From: Candidatus Bathyarchaeota archaeon
GTDB lineage: Archaea > Thermoproteota > Bathyarchaeia > Bathyarchaeales > Bathyarchaeaceae
Length of the DNA: 7,381 nt
Reading direction: 5' to 3'
NCBI GenBank assembly: GCA_026967815.1
Contig: JAPUUO010000072.1
Coordinates: 1 to 7,381, forward strand
Position 1 is the first letter of the stretch; each line of letters begins with the position of its first letter. Below the pieces are notes generated by a model. That model had not been told where the DNA came from, did no database searches, and was given only the letters and a program-made list of their open reading frames with translations. The position numbers and the translations under genes were made by a program. Positions 1 to 5,305 of the stretch are shown here, one piece after another.

Positions 1-263
1 TCTCTCCTAATACCTGCGTGCTCACCTGAGACACTCGAAATCCATCGTAGTGCTTCTTCATTTCCGCATTTCGGACATACTTGAGAAACCTTTACAGATT
101 CATCTTCTAAACTGTCAACGATGTAAATTGCACGGGAACGCTCTCTCTTCGTGTCCATTGTTCTATTTACAGCATTAGCTTGAACTAGATTTCCACACCT
201 TCGACACACGAAACCATCCTTCGTTTCCTGCATATAGGAACCGCACTTCTCACAAAACTTCAT
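1..263 (-). CDS. RPB9/TFS-like zinc-ribbon protein (partial, C-terminus beyond window)
   Basis: Reading leftward from an ATG at 263, 87 codons stay open to the window edge, so the gene is partial at its 3' end. The product has an N-terminal zinc ribbon (C4, C7, C20, C23), a linker of about 40 residues, and the first half of a second ribbon (C63, C66, in VCPKCGNEEALRW). This is the layout of archaeal TFS and eukaryotic RPB9/RPA12/TFIIS-C proteins, which bind RNA polymerase and, in TFS/TFIIS, stimulate cleavage of backtracked RNA. True TFS carries an acidic Asp-Glu pair in the second ribbon loop. Here the corresponding stretch reads SGEHAGIRR, so the dyad is not conserved, and a cleavage role is doubtful. 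It may be a paralogue of RPB9 type. The start lies 23 bases after the HAD stop, suggesting co-transcription; only a weak ribosome-binding match precedes it. The family is fairly certain, the exact role is not. Confidence 0.8.
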   Translation of the reverse strand, partial: MKFCEKCGSYMQETKDGFVCRRCGNLVQANAVNRTMDTKRERSRAIYIVDSLEDESVKVSQVCPKCGNEEALRWISSVSGEHAGIRR

Positions 264-286
264 GTCCCGTCACTCGCTCATGTCAA

Positions 287-934
287 TCACGGCTCTCGTA
301 GTTGTTTCCAGTTTTCGACAACTCTAGTGGCACCATTTTCCAGATACTCCCGCGGTGAAAAGCGGTTCTTTCTTAACAGCCCGACCCTGTCGGGAACAGG
401 CGCTTTTCTGTAAGCAGCAAAGAAGCGGGGATTGTCATCGATCACTCGCACGACGTTGTATTGCTCCGAGATGGAGGAAAACATCTTTGATCTAGTCGTC
501 AACACGGAAGCTGTTGAAGAAAAGAATCGAATCCAATCTTTGAGAGCAAACATTAGAAGATCTGTCTCATGAGTTGGAAACCCGAACCTTCTCAACTCGT
601 CTGCCGTGAGTTGCCGCATATTCTCGGTTCGTCCGGTCAGGTAAACCAGCTTGTACTGCTCGTTCCATCTTTGAAGAGTCTCTGGAGCATCTGGAATTGG
701 TTTATCAAGTTCTAACAGGTCAGCTCCACCCTCTTCAACACAAAGAGTAAACATCCAAAATCTCTCCCAAATCCTCCTGTTAGAAAACGCGTATCTTCTA
801 AGAATTTCTCGCGACCCATGAGACTCAACTTCCTGCAAGGGAACCTCTTTGTTCAGAACTCGACACCATGCAGCATGTCTCCTACGATCAGTGTTAACTA
901 TCGTGTCATCAATGTCGACGACAACCGCATCCAT
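287..934 (-). CDS. HAD-superfamily phosphatase
   Basis: A 215-residue soluble protein with the full HAD motif set. Motif I is DIDDT at residues 7-11, with D7 the expected nucleophile and D9 the acid/base. Motif II is LTGR with T100, a candidate motif III lysine is K150, and motif IV is the D166-D167 pair in VIDDNPR. The helical insert between motifs I and II (about residues 15-90) looks like a small C1-type cap. The GRTENMRQLTADELRRFGFP region resembles the class III acid phosphatase / polynucleotide 3'-phosphatase branch, but the substrate cannot be read from sequence. Family knowledge predicts a Mg2+-dependent phosphomonoesterase in the cytoplasm. The ATG at 934 is preceded by GGAG about 11 bases upstream, a little far. 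The RPB9-like gene follows 23 bases later, so the two probably share a transcript, which hints at, but does not prove, a nucleic-acid-related role. Confidence 0.82.
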   Translation of the reverse strand: MDAVVVDIDDTIVNTDRRRHAAWCRVLNKEVPLQEVESHGSREILRRYAFSNRRIWERFWMFTLCVEEGGADLLELDKPIPDAPETLQRWNEQYKLVYLTGRTENMRQLTADELRRFGFPTHETDLLMFALKDWIRFFSSTASVLTTRSKMFSSISEQYNVVRVIDDNPRFFAAYRKAPVPDRVGLLRKNRFSPREYLENGATRVVENWKQLREP

Positions 935-1026
935 GTTGAGACATTCTCCATTTGATCCCGTTCAATCTGTGCATATGATCCATTCAATTTTCCAAGCTTA
1001 TAACTTTCTAAACAAAGAAAGAATTA

Positions 1027-1038
1027 GGAATTTATAAA
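1027..1038. promoter_or_regulatory. Candidate TATA-box, symmetric
   Basis: GGAATTTATAAA contains TTTATAAA, the best TATA-like match in the divergent gap. The purine-rich AGGAA just before it on the plus strand is a plausible TFB-recognition element. Plus-strand initiation about 25 bases on would give a leader of about 135 bases before the gene at 1194. The core reads the same on both strands, so it could also serve the HAD gene. The assignment rests on sequence resemblance only. Confidence 0.4.
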
Positions 1039-1117
1039 GAATTCAACCAAATTGTCGAGCAGGCACTTAGAAGCTTTTATGTACGCGTGCTACGGTTGCC
1101 TCCCGCGTTTTCTGGAT

Positions 1118-1138
1118 AGTAGAAATATTGATTCTACT
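1118..1138. repeat. Inverted repeat, 7-bp arms (operator or RNA hairpin)
   Basis: AGTAGAA at 1118-1124 and its exact complement TTCTACT at 1132-1138 flank a 7-base AT-rich spacer (ATATTGA). The arms are perfect and a TTT follows. It lies 55 bases before the start of the small membrane protein gene. The dimensions fit a binding site for a dimeric winged-helix regulator, such as the AsnC-like protein encoded nearby, or a small RNA hairpin in the leader. Both readings are inference. Confidence 0.45.
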
Positions 1139-1178
1139 TTCATAATTGCCTAATAGGTTGACATGCTGAGTTCTCTTT

Positions 1179-1185
1179 GAGGTGA
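1179..1185 (+). promoter_or_regulatory. Ribosome-binding site fixing the start at 1194
   Basis: GAGGTGA matches the archaeal anti-Shine-Dalgarno sequence and lies 8 bases before ATG 1194. An in-frame GTG at 1182 overlaps this site, so the longer start is unlikely. Confidence 0.65.
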
Positions 1186-1193
1186 ACAAATCT

Positions 1194-1544
1194 ATGGCCG
1201 ATTATGTAGATGGTGAATTGAAGAAGATTGGAATAGCAATTTCGAAGCCTATTCTAGCAACGATGTGCATCGTTTTCGGAATACTCGTCATCCTGTTGCC
1301 AGCGCTTCTCGTATGGATAGTAGGAATGTTTCTAGTATTTCAGGGAGCGTTGCTCTTCACAGACCTCTTAGAAACGGGAAGACGCGGAACCCCGGTTGAA
1401 GCCGAAGGTCTCTACTGCTCCAGTTGTAGAGCATGGAACAGCAAAGAAGCAGCTTATTGTAAGAAATGCGGAAAACAGCTCAAACTCGTGGACCACCAGC
1501 AACTCAAAGACTACCAAGAAAGCGCGATACCGGTAGTGCCCTAG
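1194..1544 (+). CDS. Small two-helix membrane protein with C-terminal zinc ribbon
   Basis: A 116-residue protein from ATG 1194. A short charged N-terminus is followed by a long hydrophobic stretch (about residues 14-58), best read as two transmembrane helices with a tight turn near the LLPALLVW segment. A soluble tail then carries a zinc-ribbon knuckle pair, C75-x2-C78 and C89-x2-C92 (CSSC and CKKC). Such membrane-anchored zinc ribbons are common in archaea and mostly unassigned. The ribbon probably faces the cytoplasm and mediates protein or nucleic-acid contacts. I do not recognise a specific family and no enzymatic residues are apparent. The start is chosen over an in-frame GTG 12 bases earlier because that GTG lies within the ribosome-binding site. 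A T-run just after the stop is a likely terminator, so the gene is probably transcribed alone. Confidence 0.75.
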   Translation: MADYVDGELKKIGIAISKPILATMCIVFGILVILLPALLVWIVGMFLVFQGALLFTDLLETGRRGTPVEAEGLYCSSCRAWNSKEAAYCKKCGKQLKLVDHQQLKDYQESAIPVVP

Positions 1545-1551
1545 CTTTCCA

Positions 1552-1557
1552 TTTTTT
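1552..1557 (+). terminator. T-run terminator
   Basis: Six consecutive T residues begin 7 bases after the TAG stop of the zinc-ribbon membrane gene. Archaeal RNA polymerase terminates at such U-tracts without a hairpin. The tract is short, so support is modest. Confidence 0.4.
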
Positions 1558-1679
1558 GCATGGCTTCTCTGCTAACTACGACACACTGAGGATAAGTGAA
1601 GAAAACCGCTTTGGGAGCTACGCGCGCAGTTGAAACATTAGATTCGGAAGAAAAGTGATTTGATTCAGGCTTCATTAAT

Positions 1680-1687
1680 CTTTTAAG
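1680..1687 (+). promoter_or_regulatory. Candidate TATA box of the AsnC-like gene
   Basis: CTTTTAAG is centred about 29 bases before ATG 1713. Archaeal initiation occurs about 25-27 bases after the TATA centre, which places the transcript start within a few bases of the ATG. No ribosome-binding site precedes the ATG, so the mRNA is probably leaderless. Confidence 0.5.
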
Positions 1688-1712
1688 GTGAGTGGCTTCA
1701 TATTGCTGATTT

Positions 1713-2216
1713 ATGAAGAGTCAAAAGCGGTTTGAACTGCTAAGGCAGATGCTCAAGAACTCAAAGAAAAGCGATAGAGAAATAGCTAAGCATCTAAGAC
1801 TCTCACAAGCAACCATTAGCAGACTGAGAACTCGACTCGAAAAGGAAGGGTACATCAAAACCTACACGATTGTTCCAGACTTCGTGAAGCTAGGCTACGA
1901 GATTCTAGCGTTCACGTTCGTCAAAATGAAATCATACCCAACACAAGAAGAAGCTCAAAAAATGGCCCAGCATGGCAAAGAATGGGTCGGTAAACATCCC
2001 AATGTCATCTTCGCCTCAGACGGTGAAGGACTAGGAGGAAAAGATGTCATCATGATCTCCCTTCACAAAAACTACTCGCGATACGCTAACTTCATGCGAT
2101 CCTACGCAATGGACTGGGGACACATAATCGCTGAATTTGAATCGTTCAACGTCAGTCTCGGCTCAGGATTTAAGATGAAACCTCTAGACCTGAAATACCT
2201 GGCAGACGACAAATAA
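1713..2216 (+). CDS. AsnC/Lrp-type winged-helix transcriptional regulator
   Basis: A 167-residue protein. Residues 5-50 form an AsnC-type helix-turn-helix: a leucine-rich first helix, then SDREIAKHLRLSQATISRLR as the HTH pair with S31-Q-A-T-I-S at the start of the recognition helix, then the wing ending in EGYIKTYTIVPD. The phrase EGYIKTYTIV is typical of Lrp/AsnC proteins. The C-terminal part (about 60-150) has alternating strands and helices but is not a canonical RAM ligand-binding domain: the segment around GEGLGGKDVIMISLHKNYSRY is unlike standard Lrp, so the ligand may differ or be absent. The likely role is DNA-binding control of nearby or distant genes. The start is well supported by the TATA-like box at about -29 and the absence of a leader. 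It is convergent with the MEDS-domain gene, 64 bases away. Confidence 0.85.
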   Translation: MKSQKRFELLRQMLKNSKKSDREIAKHLRLSQATISRLRTRLEKEGYIKTYTIVPDFVKLGYEILAFTFVKMKSYPTQEEAQKMAQHGKEWVGKHPNVIFASDGEGLGGKDVIMISLHKNYSRYANFMRSYAMDWGHIIAEFESFNVSLGSGFKMKPLDLKYLADDK

Positions 2217-2262
2217 GGATGGATTTGCTTCACGCACCACGAAGTCTGACGCAAATGAGTGC

Positions 2263-2282
2263 AGTGAGAATTTTTCTTCACT
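2263..2282 (+). terminator. Bulged hairpin with T-run between convergent genes
   Basis: AGTGAGAA and TTCTTCACT can pair with one bulged base across a T-rich loop, and five T residues occur at 2271-2275 on the plus strand. It sits between the AsnC-like stop (2216) and the MEDS gene stop (2281), where a terminator for the rightward gene is expected. Confidence 0.35.
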
Positions 2283-3114
2283 ATCTTATTCCGATCTTCA
2301 AATGCATCTGTCTTAGCAATGATTGTTTGACAACATTCGACCCAGAGCCGATCAGTTTCTCCAATCCTTCAATGAAAGCCACCGGGTCTTCGGCGATCGT
2401 GCGTGGGGTAAGTGAATAGCGCTCGGCGAGAATCTCCAGAATTATTTCCTTTCCCATCTTGCCAAACGTGGTCTCAAGCACATTGAGCATGATCGTGGGA
2501 AAGAAGTTCTCGAAGGTGGTTTCTGGCGCGAATCTAGAAGTGACGACGGACCCATGTGCCTTGATCAAGCTGGCAAAGTATTTCCCATCAACGAATTTGG
2601 CATGGTTCACGTCGTAGGCACACAGTGCAGTCACCGGGAAGGCGAGTTTCCTGCCTACCATGAGCTCGTACTCCAGCAGCTCTTTCTGTTTGTTGTGTTC
2701 AAAGAAGCATGCAGTTTCACCACATCCTCGCAATCCTTTAAGACCGATCTCCACCGCCTCATCAAACACGCGTTGTGACATCATCATTACGTGCGAAACA
2801 TTCACTTCACCGTCGATCATGTACCAATCATTATAGTCAAAGATCTTCAACACGTCATCCTTTTCAAGGGCTTTAACGTTCAGCCCGAAATCCTTCATGT
2901 GTCTACGGATTTGCTTGGAAGGTTCTTGTGATGCAACGTAAACTGCTCCTTCTCCATTCTGAAGCCCTGCTTGCAGAAAGTTGAAGAGCATTTCATGTTT
3001 CTCCTGTGGATTCCTGTAAAAGAGCACACCATGATCGCCAGCTTTCAGGATATTGGCATAATCCAATGTCCTACCAACCTCAGAGACTCTAGGTTCACTG
3101 TTCCGCCCCCGCAA
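2281..3114 (-). CDS. MEDS (DcmR-type sensory) domain protein with small helical C-terminal domain
   Basis: A 277-residue soluble protein when started at TTG 3114. Residues 20-170 match the MEDS domain (methanogen/methylotroph DcmR sensory domain): GDHGVLFYRNPQEK near the start (H28), LQAGLQNGEGAVYVAS, then LRGCGETACFFEH (R129, E139, H140), a YE pair (E148) and ALCAYD (C165, D168). The domain has a KaiC-like alpha/beta fold and acts as a small-molecule or redox sensor in archaeal signalling and in bacterial DcmR. Residues about 215-275, ending in GSGSNVVKQSLLRQMHLKIGI, are helical and resemble the short output domains attached to thaumarchaeal sensors (NitrOD5-like, tentative). No HTH or kinase domain is visible, so the output partner is unknown. 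An ATG at 3129 would add five residues, but GGAGG at 3121-3125 lies inside that extension and 6 bases before the TTG, so the TTG is preferred. Confidence 0.8.
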   Translation of the reverse strand: MRGRNSEPRVSEVGRTLDYANILKAGDHGVLFYRNPQEKHEMLFNFLQAGLQNGEGAVYVASQEPSKQIRRHMKDFGLNVKALEKDDVLKIFDYNDWYMIDGEVNVSHVMMMSQRVFDEAVEIGLKGLRGCGETACFFEHNKQKELLEYELMVGRKLAFPVTALCAYDVNHAKFVDGKYFASLIKAHGSVVTSRFAPETTFENFFPTIMLNVLETTFGKMGKEIILEILAERYSLTPRTIAEDPVAFIEGLEKLIGSGSNVVKQSLLRQMHLKIGIR

Positions 3115-3120
3115 AGTGAC

Positions 3121-3125
3121 CCTCC
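3121..3125 (-). promoter_or_regulatory. Ribosome-binding site favouring TTG 3114
   Basis: GGAGG on the minus strand lies 6 bases before TTG 3114. The upstream ATG at 3129 has no such site before it. A leaderless start at the ATG cannot be excluded. Confidence 0.55.
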
Positions 3126-3256
3126 ACATTGCAACTGCAAGTGAGGAAACACTTTACATATGACAACTAGAAATATGTTATGAACCGAAGATTTGGATTG
3201 GTCATCCACATCTATTCAGAGTGCAGGTATTCTACCGCTTACCTGAAGAAATCATC

Positions 3257-4369
3257 TCATTTGATCAACGAAACATTGCCTATTCTTACGTTTTCCAGGT
3301 GTTTTGCAGCTGCTTCGTAGCACTGGTTGGCTTGTTTTCGACTTGTAGCTGGCAGATCTGCCATGACGTATTGGGGATAGAAAGCAAGAAGTGAGTAAGG
3401 AATTCTTGAGTCTATTTCAGCTATGAAGTCTGCGATGTGGCTTACTTCTTCGGTATCCACGTAGCCTGGAATCAGCAACGTACTAGCGGTTAGAATCGGG
3501 AGTTCGCGTCTTTGCCTGCAAAACTCTTCGCCTAACAGTCTGAACGTCTCTAGTGTGGGTGCATTTGAGACTCCGCATAGAGATAGGTTCAAGTTTTCAT
3601 CCCAAGTTTTGAGGTCGAATTTTATGTTGCCTCCACTGTTATTGGAGAGCTGAGCGGCTTTCAATGCGAACTCTTCTTTCCAGTAGCCGTTTGTTTCCCA
3701 GCAAATTCTAAGGATTCTTTTCTCCGCTTGAGCTTCTTGCAGGGCAATTTGGCTTGTTTTGATGGCGTGAGGCATTTGAACCGATGGGTCGCCACCGAAG
3801 TAGCAGATGCATGAGATGTGGTGGTCTACCTTTGAGGCTAAGCTTTCAGCGCTTGTGATTGGTTTATGATCTGCCGCGAGATTTCGGTAGTGCCAGTTTT
3901 GGCAGAAGAGGCAGTCGTAGCTGCAGGCGCCGTAGAACACAGCTAGATTTGAATACCCTTTTTCTGCTGTGGACTTATGGGCATATTTAGGGTAGCCAGC
4001 TCCGGTGCAGCCTGGACAGAACCACCAAGCAACGCAGTTAGTGGGCAACGGGTCATAATACCATTGTAAAACACCCTTCGCAGGGGTTCCGCCCATTCTG
4101 ACAAGTCGGCTCTCTATGTTGAAGACTAAACCGCAAAACCCTGTTCTGCCAACTCCAATCCTGCAATCGTTGGAGCACATACCGCAAGGAACACCTTTTG
4201 GGTCTCTCGGCGGCTTTGAAGGCAAACCAAACATCTCACGGCTATCAAGGTGCACGCGGTCAGTAATCTTCAGAGCTTCATCTGGTTGCTCACGGATGCA
4301 TCTCAGGCAAACTCCGAGTTTACTGGAAATCAATGGTGACCTTCCACCGCAGAGCTGACATTGTCCCAA
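3257..4369 (-). CDS. Cysteine-rich radical SAM protein, PflA/AmrS-like (COG1180 type)
   Basis: A 370-residue protein. The radical SAM [4Fe-4S] motif is C149-x3-C153-x2-C156 (GACSYDCLFCQNW), followed by a GGDP motif at 192-195 standing for the SAM-binding GGE/GGD, and ETNGYW at 225-230 as in pyruvate-formate-lyase-activating enzymes. Eleven cysteines lie before the radical SAM motif: C4/C7/C21/C24 as a zinc ribbon, C62/C65/C69/C79, and C112/C118/C121 in the phrase PTNCVAWWFCPGC. The latter two groups could hold zinc or an extra Fe-S cluster. The family activates glycyl-radical enzymes or performs other radical reactions; no glycyl-radical partner or AmmeMemo gene is in the window, so the substrate is unknown. 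The start is TTG 4369, supported by GGAGG 8 bases upstream. It follows the membrane hydrolase gene by 54 bases on the same strand, possibly as one operon. Confidence 0.85.
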   Translation of the reverse strand: MGQCQLCGGRSPLISSKLGVCLRCIREQPDEALKITDRVHLDSREMFGLPSKPPRDPKGVPCGMCSNDCRIGVGRTGFCGLVFNIESRLVRMGGTPAKGVLQWYYDPLPTNCVAWWFCPGCTGAGYPKYAHKSTAEKGYSNLAVFYGACSYDCLFCQNWHYRNLAADHKPITSAESLASKVDHHISCICYFGGDPSVQMPHAIKTSQIALQEAQAEKRILRICWETNGYWKEEFALKAAQLSNNSGGNIKFDLKTWDENLNLSLCGVSNAPTLETFRLLGEEFCRQRRELPILTASTLLIPGYVDTEEVSHIADFIAEIDSRIPYSLLAFYPQYVMADLPATSRKQANQCYEAAAKHLENVRIGNVSLIK

Positions 4370-4377
4370 GGAGTGCG

Positions 4378-4382
4378 CCTCC
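4378..4382 (-). promoter_or_regulatory. Ribosome-binding site for TTG 4369
   Basis: GGAGG on the minus strand, 8 bases before the TTG. It decides this non-ATG start, which also keeps the first zinc-ribbon pair (C4, C7) in the product. Confidence 0.7.
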
Positions 4383-4423
4383 GAGAAGCTTAAAAGCGAA
4401 TGACGTTTTTAGTTGTTGCCGTT

Positions 4424-4978
4424 TCAAGGCAATTTCCGAAGAGGATTGCCGCCGTTAATTCGTTTTCCGACAAAATAAGCAGGCACAATTAGGATGAGGC
4501 TTAGAATCCCGATCCAGATTTCAAACTGGCTGTTTCTTAAGGGGTTTGAGATTCGCGTAAATGGGAAGCCGAAATTGACGTCACTATACATTGTTGAATC
4601 CCAGCCAAGATGAATGAAACATCCCAAAACAGCTGAGAGATACGTCAGTTTCCACGAATAGTCAATCCATTCGGCATCCAAGAAAATCTGCAGCCATAAG
4701 GGTTTTGCCAGTTCGAGAGATTTAGCTAGAATTGCTGTAAGAGGAGCTACTCCAAGGAAGATTGCAAAAGGGTTGTGAGTAAACGCGTGGAAGCTCATAG
4801 GCACATAGCCGCCAAGCAAGAGAGGAAAACTGCCCTGTGGAAAACCTAAAACCAAATACAGTATAGGTTCTATGTCCATGAGGACCGAAGCCAGAATGAA
4901 GGCGATTCCGTGAAGACGCCGATAGAACAGGAAATAAACCACGCCTGTTGGGAAAAGATGAAAGGGGGTCAAAGGCAA
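4424..4978 (-). CDS. YdjM/DUF4184-like membrane-bound metal-dependent hydrolase
   Basis: A 184-residue integral membrane protein with about four hydrophobic segments (near 24-45, 68-85, 110-125 and 153-171). Conserved polar residues lie within or beside them: H7 in the opening PLTPFHLFPTG, D35 and E37 in DIEPIL, H64 and H68 in HAFTHN, and H123 and D127 in IHLGWDSTMY. This pattern fits membrane proteins related to E. coli YdjM, annotated as metal-dependent hydrolases and probably zinc-binding through the His/Asp set. The substrate is unknown; a lipid phosphate is a guess. The start is TTG 4978, with GGAGG 7 bases upstream. The AbrB-like gene ends 26 bases before it, so the two are very likely co-transcribed and may be co-regulated by the AbrB-like protein. 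Confidence 0.75.
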   Translation of the reverse strand: MPLTPFHLFPTGVVYFLFYRRLHGIAFILASVLMDIEPILYLVLGFPQGSFPLLLGGYVPMSFHAFTHNPFAIFLGVAPLTAILAKSLELAKPLWLQIFLDAEWIDYSWKLTYLSAVLGCFIHLGWDSTMYSDVNFGFPFTRISNPLRNSQFEIWIGILSLILIVPAYFVGKRINGGNPLRKLP

Positions 4979-4985
4979 TTGTGTT

Positions 4986-4990
4986 CCTCC
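4986..4990 (-). promoter_or_regulatory. Ribosome-binding site for TTG 4978
   Basis: GGAGG, extended to GGAGGAA on the minus strand, lies 7 bases before the TTG start of the membrane hydrolase. Strength and spacing are near ideal, so the TTG is the probable start. Confidence 0.75.
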
Positions 4991-5004
4991 ACTAAACTAT
5001 TTGT

Positions 5005-5244
5005 CTAGTTATTATAGCTTTGATGCCGTTTTTCTAATCGTTTTTTGATGGCTTTCGTAGTAAGAACTAGGAAAGATCCTTCTTCAATTTTGATGTACAT
5101 CTTGTCACCTGGTTTAATGAAGAGTCGTTCACGAACAGGTTTGGGTATGTAGATTCTTCCTCTGTCGTCTAGCTTAGATTTGAACAACTTGTCAAGGAGC
5201 TCGATGATGTTTATCCTTTTGCCATTCAACGGGTGTTTTCCCAC
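5005..5244 (-). CDS. AbrB/SpoVT-fold DNA-binding protein
   Basis: A 79-residue protein. Residues 22-63 are a clear AbrB-type swapped-hairpin domain: KLDDRGRIYIPKPVRERLFIKPGD followed by a beta strand (KMYIKIEEGSFLVLTT). The family forms dimers that bind DNA as transition-state regulators or as the antitoxin half of toxin-antitoxin pairs. No toxin gene adjoins, so a regulator is more likely. The N-terminal 20 residues form an extra amphipathic helix, and a short basic C-terminal tail follows. The GTG at 5244 gives this length, but no ribosome-binding site precedes it. Starts further in, such as the TTG at residue 20, would give a bare AbrB domain and cannot be excluded. It leads the leftward gene set and diverges from the RHH-proteasome gene across 61 bases, so it may control both. 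Confidence 0.8.
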   Translation of the reverse strand: MGKHPLNGKRINIIELLDKLFKSKLDDRGRIYIPKPVRERLFIKPGDKMYIKIEEGSFLVLTTKAIKKRLEKRHQSYNN

Positions 5245-5305
5245 ATAGATTTATTAATCGGATGTTTCAGATAAGGATTTATCCATTTATATGGAGGTTT
5301 GATGG
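5245..5305. promoter_or_regulatory. Shared divergent promoter region
   Basis: Sixty-one AT-rich bases separate two divergent genes, each encoding a DNA-binding-type fold (AbrB and RHH). TATA-like stretches include TTTATTAA (5249-5256), suited to rightward transcription starting near 5280, and GGATAAATCC on the minus strand (5275-5284) for the leftward gene. The latter is an imperfect palindrome with 4-bp arms. Autoregulation by either product is inference. Confidence 0.5.
5293..5298 (+). promoter_or_regulatory. Ribosome-binding site of the RHH-proteasome gene
   Basis: GGAGGT lies 7 bases before ATG 5306. This shows that translation starts at the RHH domain, so the fusion is not an artefact of a long open frame. 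A nearby ATG at 5302 is out of frame and stops after three codons. Confidence 0.8.

Larger units (their letters stand above)
935..1193. other. Gene-free divergent intergenic region
   Basis: This 259-base gap separates the leftward HAD gene from the rightward zinc-ribbon membrane gene. It is AT-rich from about 980 to 1050. It holds a symmetric TATA-like box (TTTATAAA, 1031-1038) and an inverted repeat at 1118-1138. No tRNA-like fold and no convincing coding frame was seen; the short plus-strand frame running from inside the HAD gene to 1037 is a shadow. Confidence 0.6.

Noticed and set aside
849..1037. Plus-strand open frame overlapping the HAD gene start
   Set aside because: It is the antisense shadow of a well-supported HAD coding region, with no ribosome-binding site and no recognisable domain.
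2219..2778. Two plus-strand open frames within the MEDS gene
   Set aside because: Both lie antisense to a clearly conserved MEDS domain and have no protein-like composition of their own.
4116..4358. Plus-strand open frame within the radical SAM gene
   Set aside because: Antisense shadow of the cysteine-rich N-terminus; no start signal or domain.
3257..4369. Firm assignment as the AmmeMemoRadiSam enzyme AmrS
   Set aside because: The N-terminal cysteine groups and the absence of AmmeMemo partner genes make a specific AmrS label unsafe.
5005..5244. AbrB-like gene as antitoxin of a toxin-antitoxin pair
   Set aside because: The neighbours are a membrane hydrolase and a proteasome fusion; neither resembles a known toxin such as a PIN or MazF protein.
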